Source of the DNA: CAZEJK01 sp964512045
GTDB lineage: Bacteria; Acidobacteriota; Thermoanaerobaculia; Thermoanaerobaculales; Sulfomarinibacteraceae
Direction of reading: 5' to 3'
DNA: 12,697 nucleotides
Assembly (NCBI GenBank): GCA_964512045.1
Contig: CAZEJK010000145.1
Coordinates: 1-12,697 of the forward strand
Shown: one piece after another, positions 7,248-12,697 of the stretch
How the letters are laid out: each line of letters opens with the position of its first letter
Position numbering within the stretch: position 1 is the first letter of the stretch
Position numbers and translations under genes: made by a program
Notes under the pieces: generated by a model
The model's input: only the letters and a program-made list of their open reading frames with translations
Told to the model about the DNA's origin: nothing
The model's database searches: none

Positions 7248-7991
7248 ATGAAGCGTTCGATCGTGTTGCTGACCGGACTCACCGCGTGCGTCCTGGCGAT
7301 CGGCTGCGCTCAGCAGCCGACCGCGGAGAACACGACCACTGAGACGAAGCCGGAGCCGGTGCGCGAGGTGCTCACCGCCGAGGACCAGAGCGCCCTCACC
7401 CCCGAGGCCGTTCTCGCCGACCTGAAGGCGGGCAACGAGCGGTTCGTCGCCGGCGAGCTGACCCCGCGGGACTACAACGCCCAGGCTCAGGCCACGGCCT
7501 CGGGACAGTACCCGAAGGCGATCATCCTCGGCTGCGTGGACTCGCGGGTCCCCGCCGAGATCATCTTCGACCAGGGCATCGGTGACGTGTTCGTCGCCCG
7601 CGTGGCCGGCAACTTCGAGAACGTCGACATGCTCGGCTCCATGGAGTTCGCCACCAAGGCCGCCGGCTCGAAGGTCATCCTCGTGCTCGGTCACACCTCC
7701 TGTGGCGCGATCAAGGGTGCGGCCGACGGCGTCGAGATGGGCAACCTCACCGCGCTCCTCGACAACTTCGACGAGGCGCTCGAGCGCGCTGCCGAGGCCA
7801 CCGAAGGCGAGATCAACTCCTCCAACACGGCGTACATCAACGCCGCCATCGAGGAGAACGTCCGCCTGACGATGGCCGACATCCTCGAGCAGAGCCCGGT
7901 CATCGCCGAGCTCGTCGAGAACGGTGACGTGATGGTCGCGGGCGGGATCTACGATCTGGCCAGCGGCAAGGTCGCCTGGTTGGACTCGTGA
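7248..7991 (+). CDS. Exported beta-class carbonic anhydrase (likely lipoprotein)
   Basis: The 247-residue protein catalyses reversible hydration of CO2 to bicarbonate. The zinc site of beta-carbonic anhydrases is intact: Cys96 and the Asp98/Arg100 dyad in CVDSR, then His149 and Cys152 in GHTSCG. RVAGN near 118 and the C-terminal VAGGIYDLASGKV are also typical of the family. The N-terminus, MKRSIVLLTG onward, is a signal sequence with Cys20 after LAIG (or Cys14 after LTA) as a lipobox candidate. It is followed by a Thr/Glu/Pro-rich linker to about residue 45, so the enzyme should be tethered outside the cytoplasm. It is a single gene with its own ribosome binding site and converges with the PAS protein 41 bases downstream. 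The enzyme call is secure; lipidation is likely but unproven. Confidence 0.94.
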   Translation: MKRSIVLLTGLTACVLAIGCAQQPTAENTTTETKPEPVREVLTAEDQSALTPEAVLADLKAGNERFVAGELTPRDYNAQAQATASGQYPKAIILGCVDSRVPAEIIFDQGIGDVFVARVAGNFENVDMLGSMEFATKAAGSKVILVLGHTSCGAIKGAADGVEMGNLTALLDNFDEALERAAEATEGEINSSNTAYINAAIEENVRLTMADILEQSPVIAELVENGDVMVAGGIYDLASGKVAWLDS

Positions 7992-8003
7992 TCGGCCCGA
8001 TCA
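7989..8003. terminator. Palindrome at the end of carbonic anhydrase
   Basis: TGATCGGCCCGATCA is a perfect palindrome overlapping the TGA stop, in the 41-base gap between convergent genes. It could act as a short bidirectional terminator stem, but it has no T-run. Confidence 0.25.
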
Positions 8004-8032
8004 GCGGCTCCCTCTCCGACTGATCTCCGGTC

Positions 8033-9700
8033 TCAGCGGTCGAGGTACTCCGGATACAGGACCGCGACACACTCCTGGCAGATGCCATGGCTGAACAGCA
8101 GGTCGCTGGCGCGGGATAGGTAGTCCTCGACCTCGTGCCAGTAACCCTGATCGTCTCGGATCCTCTTGCAGGAAGCACAGATTGGGAGAAGACCCCGGAG
8201 GACCTGCAGCTCGCTGATGTCGGACGCCACTCCGTCGACGCGCACCGGTGTGCCATCGTCGTTGTAGACGAGGTGGCTCTTGTCGAGGACCCACACCACT
8301 CGGCCGTCCGGATGGACGACTCGGAACTTGCGCTCAGCCACGCCCTTCGTCTCGAGCTCCTGCAGCGCAGCTTGGACACTCTCACGATCGTCGGGGTGTG
8401 TGACGTCGCGCCACAGGTCGAGGCTCGCCACGAACGCCTCCTGGGGACGACCGTAGAGCGCCTCGATCGAAGGGGTGACGTAGAGCACCTCCAGCTCCGG
8501 CCAGCTCATCGACCACACCACATCCTGGATGTTGTCGAGAATGCCGGCGAGCTTCCCCTGGCTATCGTGCAATGCTCGGTCAGAGGCCACCTGTTTCGAG
8601 ATATCTCTCGAAATGCACAGGATTCCCTCCGGCACGGGAAACGTCCGCATCTCGTACCAGCCGGTTCGCCCGTCCTCGAAAACATACTCGTCGATCATGT
8701 GTCCCGCGTTCCCGGTCTCCATGACTGACGCGAACAGTCGAAAGAACGCGGTCTCCTCGATGCCCGGAAACACGTCCATGAGTCGGTTGTCAATCAGCTC
8801 ATCTCGCCGTGTCCCGGTGTACTCCGTCGCGGCCTCGTTGACGAGCAGATGCCTCCACTCGTGGTCCAGGACGAACACAGCGTCGGGCAGACACTCGATG
8901 AGCTCGTGGTACCGCCGCTCACTTCGCTCCCGCTCCAGCTCGGCGAGCCGGCGTGTCGTGATATCGGTGACCATGGCCAGAGCTCCGAGGAACTCATCGC
9001 CGGACAACACCGGGGCTGCCGACACCAGCGTCCAGACGTCTCGCCCGTCGCGGTGACGGAACCGGAACTCGTGCTGCTCGGCAACTCCGGCACGGCGGTT
9101 GTCGAAGTAGCTTTCCGCATCGAGCCGAGCGTCCTCGTCCATGAAGTCGAAGAACGACCGCTCGAGCATCTCCTCGGACGAGTAGCCGAGCATCTCCGTC
9201 AGGCGTGAGTTGACGAACGTCGTGCGACCCTCGGTGTCGATCTGCCAGATTCCCTCGTAGGCCGTCTCGACAATCGTCCGGTAGCGCGCCTCGCTGCGCG
9301 CCAGCTCCTGTGCAACTCGTGTCTGCTCAGTCACGTCTCGAGCCGTGGAGAACACGATCGGATCCCCGTCGTGCTCGAACACACGGGCCTTGAGCTCGAG
9401 CACCAGCTCTCGACCGTCCTTGGTGACAACCGCCTTCTGGAAGGTGGCCGTGCCGTTGGCGCGGAGCTCTGCCGCCTCATCAGCCACATCGGCAGCATCC
9501 CGCGGCCTCAGCAGTTCGACGGGACCCATCTGCAGCAGATCGTCACGGCTGTAGCCCAGCAGCTCCGAGGCAGAGTCGCTCACCTCGATGAACCGGCTCA
9601 GCTCGCCGTCCGACGCGACGAACGGATGCACGAAGACGAGGTCCTGGCTCATCTTCAGCGCCAGGCTTCCAACATCGATTCTCCAACGCTCCGACCGCAT
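8033..9700 (-). CDS. Four-PAS-domain signalling protein with C-terminal CxxC/CxxC module
   Basis: The 555-residue soluble protein contains four consecutive PAS domains at about 13-126, 135-250, 261-370 and 380-496. The boundaries are marked by the usual PAS ends (ARDVTEQ, VTDITTRR, SRDISKQ, ASDISELQ) and by starts such as ARYRTIVETAYEGIWQID. The last PAS has the PAS_3-type HPDDRE and VHPDGRVVWV motifs. The final 53 residues form a small module, LPICASCKRIRDDQGYW to SHGICQECVAVLYPE, in which Cys508, Cys511, Cys541 and Cys544 probably bind a metal. This tail recurs at the ends of PAS and response-regulator proteins. No histidine kinase, GGDEF or other output domain is present, and no membrane segment. 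The ATG at 9700 follows GGAGG (9710-9714) by nine bases and is preferred over the GTG at 9721. Ligands and partner are unknown. Confidence 0.88.
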   Translation of the reverse strand: MRSERWRIDVGSLALKMSQDLVFVHPFVASDGELSRFIEVSDSASELLGYSRDDLLQMGPVELLRPRDAADVADEAAELRANGTATFQKAVVTKDGRELVLELKARVFEHDGDPIVFSTARDVTEQTRVAQELARSEARYRTIVETAYEGIWQIDTEGRTTFVNSRLTEMLGYSSEEMLERSFFDFMDEDARLDAESYFDNRRAGVAEQHEFRFRHRDGRDVWTLVSAAPVLSGDEFLGALAMVTDITTRRLAELERERSERRYHELIECLPDAVFVLDHEWRHLLVNEAATEYTGTRRDELIDNRLMDVFPGIEETAFFRLFASVMETGNAGHMIDEYVFEDGRTGWYEMRTFPVPEGILCISRDISKQVASDRALHDSQGKLAGILDNIQDVVWSMSWPELEVLYVTPSIEALYGRPQEAFVASLDLWRDVTHPDDRESVQAALQELETKGVAERKFRVVHPDGRVVWVLDKSHLVYNDDGTPVRVDGVASDISELQVLRGLLPICASCKRIRDDQGYWHEVEDYLSRASDLLFSHGICQECVAVLYPEYLDR

Positions 9701-9714
9701 GTCTCTCGTCCTCC

Positions 9715-10005
9715 CCACCACGCCCCAGCCTCCAAGAGCACTCGATCACGCCGACGGGAACGCAGCCTCGCGGAATCCCAGTGCCGCGGAAACCATTCAA
9801 ACGACCGTCCCATCCGGAAAGCCGGTCCTGAGAATCGTACACGACACGGAAGCAGCTTGCCCAGCACCTCGGAGTGACAGGAGACACACTCGGCACACGC
9901 TCCCGGGCACGTTCGCAACCACCGCTGCCAGTCCCCGTCGAGAGGCCCGTTACGGCCGCCAACACAGCCGCAGCTCGTCGACAGGGGGCGAGGCCACGCC
10001 TGATC
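9715..10005. other. Gap between PAS protein and DUF4143 ATPase
   Basis: No gene is supported in these 291 bases, and no strong terminator or promoter was recognised. Both flanking genes are on the minus strand, so the gap should hold the terminator of the ATPase gene and the promoter of the PAS gene. Confidence 0.4.
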
Positions 10006-11238
10006 TCAGAGCTCCCACCAAGGAACCGCCAGAACATCCTCGCGCACCCACCGCGGCTGCTCGATGGCGCAGACGATGAGGCCGGGACCGATCTCAGCCC
10101 GGGGAAACGTGCGGCGGAGCGAGTCGATGCCGGCGCAGTGCGCCCGCGATGGCTGGGTGGTCACCTTCGCCTCGATCGGGTAGAGGACACCATCGAGCTC
10201 GAGCAGCAGATCGACCTCGCCGCCCGAGTAGGCACGGTAGTGAAAGATCGCCGGACGCACGCTCCACGCCGAAGTGAGCTTCAGGATCTCCAAGAGCACA
10301 TGGGTCTCGAACAGCGCGCCTGTCAACGGATGCCGACCCAGCACATCGGGCGTGCTGATCCGCTGCAACGCGCACGCAAACCCGGTATCGGCAAAGTAAC
10401 CCTTCGGCTTGCCGGCGATCCGCTTGATGGCGTTGGTGCTGTACGGTGGAACCTGGTACCACTGGAAAGTCGCCGTGGCCACCTCGGTCCACGCCACCGC
10501 GGTCTTGCGATCGATCCCGAGCTCGCGCCCGAGCTGGCTGTGGTTGATCTCTTGGGCTGTCAAGGCACCGAGCAGACCCAAGAACCGGCCGAAGAGCTGT
10601 AAGGAGCTGATCTCGGAGGCAGTCCGCACGTCCCGCTCCACGTACGTGCGCTGGTACGACTCAAAGTACGTTCCCACCACATGATCCGGAATCTTCAGGA
10701 GACCGGGCATCCCGCCGCGCCAAAGACGCCTGTAGAGGGAGCGTGCCGGCGAGGCCCGGAAGTCCTCCAGCCTCGGCTCGCGACCGCGGATCAACCGGCT
10801 GAGCACTCCGTCGTCAGTCGCCCGTTCCTCGATCTCTCGCGTGCACATCGGCATCAGGTCCAGCACTGCAGCGCGTCCCGCCATTGACTCCGAAACGGAA
10901 CGGAGAACAGCGAGGTTTTGGGAGCCGCTCAGGATGAAGAGACCGTTCTCGCCACGAGTGTCGACCAACCGCTTGATCCCGGCAGTCAGCTCGGGCGCAT
11001 ACTGAATCTCGTCGAGGAAGACTGGCAAGCGGACGTTCTGCAAGAAGAGGTCCGGATCCTCGCGAGCACCGCCGATGTCCTGGACGGGATCGAAGGTGAC
11101 AGTGGACAGCCCTTCGATCCCGAGGTGGTCCACCATCGTGGACTTTCCGGCCTGACGCGCCCCGTGCACAACCACCACCGGAAAGTGCTGAAGACTCTCG
11201 AGCACGCGCGGTTCAAGGGCACGACGCTGGTATCTCAT
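10006..11238 (-). CDS. ATP-binding protein, AAA_14 plus DUF4143
   Basis: The 410-residue protein has the standard two-part build of this family. The N-terminal AAA ATPase has Walker A GARQAGKST (26-34), Walker B VFLDEIQ (73-79) and the sensor motif SGSQN (104-108). A winged-helix-like middle follows, with TAQEINHSQLGRELGIDRKT at about 228-247. The C-terminal DUF4143 domain has YFADTGFACAL (281-291), GALFETHVLLEI (307-318), and EVDLLLE with YPIEAKVT (341-359), the acidic and Lys residues of a PD-(D/E)XK-like fold. The length is typical. The family is widespread and often horizontally moved, with unclear function. There is no Shine-Dalgarno before the ATG; a promoter lies directly against it. 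The gene starts where the phosphodiesterase remnant ends, and a second, broken DUF4143 gene lies close by on the other strand. Confidence 0.93.
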   Translation of the reverse strand: MRYQRRALEPRVLESLQHFPVVVVHGARQAGKSTMVDHLGIEGLSTVTFDPVQDIGGAREDPDLFLQNVRLPVFLDEIQYAPELTAGIKRLVDTRGENGLFILSGSQNLAVLRSVSESMAGRAAVLDLMPMCTREIEERATDDGVLSRLIRGREPRLEDFRASPARSLYRRLWRGGMPGLLKIPDHVVGTYFESYQRTYVERDVRTASEISSLQLFGRFLGLLGALTAQEINHSQLGRELGIDRKTAVAWTEVATATFQWYQVPPYSTNAIKRIAGKPKGYFADTGFACALQRISTPDVLGRHPLTGALFETHVLLEILKLTSAWSVRPAIFHYRAYSGGEVDLLLELDGVLYPIEAKVTTQPSRAHCAGIDSLRRTFPRAEIGPGLIVCAIEQPRWVREDVLAVPWWEL

Positions 11239-11273
11239 ACTTCAATAATGAGAGTTGCACTCCCGTTTTTCAA
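11239..11273 (-). promoter_or_regulatory. Probable leaderless promoter with overlapping inverted repeat
   Basis: On the minus strand TTGAAA (11268-11273) and CATTAT (11245-11250) are separated by exactly 17 bases. The -10 box ends six bases before the ATG at 11238, so transcription would begin at or next to the start codon. No ribosome binding site is present. TCTCAT (11233-11238) and ATGAGA (11248-11253) form an inverted repeat overlapping the -10 box and the start codon, a possible operator. Confidence 0.5.
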
Positions 11274-11652
11274 GCTCGGAGACCGCCACCCCGGCGATCG
11301 GCTCGGCGGGATGCTCGGCCACCAGCCGATCTGGTGGACCCTCAGCCCTGCTGGTCGCGATGGTCCAGAGCGCTTTGATCTTCCGTCTCGTGGCCTGAAA
11401 CGGGCGTACGCCGCGACCGTCGGGATCGCGCTCGACGAAGCCGACAACGCCGTGCTCGCAGGGTCTGCGTCCGGTGGCGATGGAGGTCCGCAGCAGCGGA
11501 GACAGTGGCGGAACCAGGGTGCTCATGTCGCCCACGATACCCGCCTCCACGAGCTTGGAAAGGTGCGGCATCTTGCCTGCGTCGATCAGGGGGCTGATCA
11601 CGTTCCAGTCGGCGGCATCCCAGCCGATCAGCAGCACCCGCCGGGACGTCAT
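11270..11652 (-). pseudogene. N-terminal remnant of an alkaline-phosphatase-superfamily phosphodiesterase
   Basis: From the ATG at 11652 the frame reads MTSRRVLLIGWDAADWNVI, then GKMPHLSKLVEAGIVGDMST, SPLLRTSIATGRRPCEHGV and RKIKALWTI. This is the start of type I phosphodiesterase/nucleotide pyrophosphatase-like proteins of the alkaline phosphatase superfamily. The metal Asp sits in GWDAADW, and Thr/Ser in the RTSIATG block is the nucleophile region. Near 11355 the frame shifts: GLRVHQIGWWPS is in a second frame, and near 11318 homology returns to the first frame with HPAEPIAGVAVSELE. Homology then stops at the ATPase promoter. Only about 130 residues of an expected 500 or more remain. With two frameshifts and a 3' truncation, it is a dead gene. 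The upstream side joins a DUF4143 fragment, so its own promoter is probably gone too. Confidence 0.75.
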
Positions 11653-11664
11653 GAGCGATCCTGA

Positions 11665-12114
11665 GGGGTCGGGGCCGGCAAACGGATCGTCAAGACCCCC
11701 AAGCTCTACTTCCTGGACACCGGGCTGTGCAGCTATCTCCTCGGAGCGAGGTCGCCCGATGACCTTCTCAGAAGCCCTCTTCTCGGAAAGATCTTCGAGA
11801 CCCACGTCCTCGGTCAGATCGTCCGCCATCTCGCCAACCGCGGTCGCCGCCGGGATCTCTACTTCTACCGCGACCACAGCGGCCGCGAGGTCGATTTCCT
11901 GATCCCGGTCGCTGGACGCTTCGCACTGATCGAGTGCAAGTGGGCGGAGTCGCCGTCGCCCCACCAGCGCGCGTTCCGCGAGCTCGAGGAGCTCGTCGGC
12001 AACGAGAGGATCCTCTCGCGAACGATCGTCACGCCGGACCGTGGCTCTCGCCAAGTCTCTGACCGCGTCACCATCGCCGACAGCATCGAGCTCGGCTTCC
12101 TGCCGGACCGATGA
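11665..12114 (+). pseudogene. C-terminal DUF4143 half of a second AAA ATPase
   Basis: A plus-strand frame opens after a TGA at 11662-11664. From about 11680 it reads KRIVKTPKLYFLDTGLCSYL, then KIFETHVLGQIVRHLANRG, DLYFYRDHSGREVDFLIP, FALIECKWAESPS and an end at FLPDR with a TGA at 12112-12114. This is the DUF4143 domain, with the acidic and Lys residues (GREVD, IECK) kept. The AAA domain with its Walker motifs is missing, and there is no good start codon. It differs clearly from the intact protein nearby (YFLDTGLCSYLLG against YFADTGFACALQR), so it is not a recent duplicate. The break point at about 11653-11680 is also where the phosphodiesterase remnant begins, on the opposite strand. Confidence 0.8.
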
Positions 12115-12145
12115 CCCGTCGCACGGCTCGAGGCGCCGCACCAGT

Positions 12146-12170
12146 GTGACTCCGGGCCTTCCGGCGTCAC
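12146..12170. terminator. Bidirectional hairpin between convergent genes
   Basis: GTGACTCCGG (12146-12155) pairs with CCGGCGTCAC (12161-12170) with one mismatch around the loop GCCTT. It lies in the 97-base gap between the DUF4143 fragment (plus) and the peptidylprolyl isomerase (minus). Position and stability suit a bidirectional terminator, although there is no T-run. Confidence 0.45.
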
Positions 12171-12211
12171 TCGCCGTGAAGCCCTCCTGTCCGAGCCGTG
12201 ACTGGACCAGA

Positions 12212-12697
12212 TCAGCGCACCTCAGGGTCGGGAGTCGAGTCGTCCGCGTCCGACACCCGCCGGGCGCGCTCGATTGTCACCGGCTCGGCGAGCAGCTGGC
12301 CTTCGAGGTAGGGCGCCGGCGCCTCGTCACTGGTCGGCATCCCGTGGATGGTCCGCACCACCTCCATGCCGGAGGTGACCCGACCGAAGGCAGCGAATCC
12401 GAGGCCGTCGGGGTTGCGCATGCCGCCATGATCGAGCGCCGGCTGGTCCCCGATGCAAATGAAGAACGCCGCACCACCGCCGGTACCGGGCTCGGCCCGC
12501 GCGAGCGAGATCACACCGTCGGAGTGGACGATCCCTGTCTTCTCGGTGGTCTCGTGTGCGACCGGCTCGAGCGCCTTCCCCTCCTCGACGAGCCCCCCCT
12601 GCACCACCTGGATCGGCGGTGTGCCGTGGTCGTTGTCCTCCCGCACCACCCGGTAGAACACGGCCCCGTCGTACAGCCCCTGGTCCACGTACCGCAG
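12212..12697 (-). CDS. Cyclophilin-type peptidylprolyl cis-trans isomerase (5' partial)
   Basis: The frame is open to the right edge, so the N-terminus is outside the window. At least 161 residues are visible, starting LRYVDQGLYDGAVFYRVVR. Cyclophilin landmarks are present: FYRVVR with the catalytic-type Arg, IQVVQGG (QGG of the active site), GVISLARAEPGTGGGAAFFI (the MAR...SQFFI region, with AAFF in place of the usual SQFF), and AAFGRVTSGMEVVRTIH. The enzyme speeds proline isomerisation during protein folding. Whether it is secreted cannot be told without the N-terminus. The C-terminal tail (SDADDSTPDPEV) is acidic and probably disordered. Confidence 0.88.
   Translation of the reverse strand: MRYVDQGLYDGAVFYRVVREDNDHGTPPIQVVQGGLVEEGKALEPVAHETTEKTGIVHSDGVISLARAEPGTGGGAAFFICIGDQPALDHGGMRNPDGLGFAAFGRVTSGMEVVRTIHGMPTSDEAPAPYLEGQLLAEPVTIERARRVSDADDSTPDPEVR

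Noticed and set aside
11242..12141. Single 299-codon minus frame covering both remnants
   Set aside because: Only the part from 11652 downward resembles a protein family. The part above is the antisense of the DUF4143 fragment.

Overview
The window is GC-rich DNA, open in many frames on both strands, from a bacterium that I cannot place to species. A Uma2-family protein, a membrane-anchored FHA protein, a multi-PAS protein with a CxxC tail, two DUF4143 ATPase genes (one broken) and a phosphodiesterase remnant together suit a deep-branching environmental lineage such as Acidobacteriota, Gemmatimonadota or Myxococcota. That placement is inference. No rRNA, tRNA or CRISPR array was seen.

Layout. 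1-573 (+) is a Uma2-family PD-(D/E)XK protein that may begin outside the window. 843-3326 (-) is a secreted, membrane-anchored protein with a cytoplasmic FHA domain. 3327-3869 holds no intact gene but contains a strong hairpin, a palindromic repeat element and a small transposase remnant. 3870-6059 (-) is a radical SAM protein fused in frame to an SMC/RecF-like ATPase-type region. The out-of-frame start of that ATPase, with its Walker A motif, lies just upstream at 6060-6338. 6363-6452 is a second copy of the palindromic element. It shares a 38-bp identical arm with the first copy, so the two bracket the radical SAM module. 6453-6965 (+) is the C-terminal part of an M20 metallopeptidase, cut off at the repeat edge.

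7248-7991 (+) is an exported beta-carbonic anhydrase with a likely lipoprotein signal, convergent with a four-PAS signalling protein at 8033-9700 (-). 10006-11238 (-) is an intact AAA/DUF4143 ATPase with what looks like a leaderless promoter. Between 11270 and 12114 lie the frameshifted N-terminal remnant of an alkaline-phosphatase-superfamily phosphodiesterase (-) and the C-terminal DUF4143 half of a second ATPase (+). 12212-12697 (-) is a cyclophilin-type peptidylprolyl isomerase running off the right edge.

How it fits together. There is little operon structure. The window looks like accessory DNA: solitary regulatory or stress-type genes separated by gene fragments, with breaks at repeat edges. 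The best candidate for something undescribed is the 3.6-6.45 kb module: an ATPase-radical SAM fusion framed by two copies of a palindromic element, one of them next to a remnant resembling an IS91-type transposase. Several frameshifts (Walker A region, phosphodiesterase remnant) could be genuine decay or sequencing and assembly errors; read data would decide.
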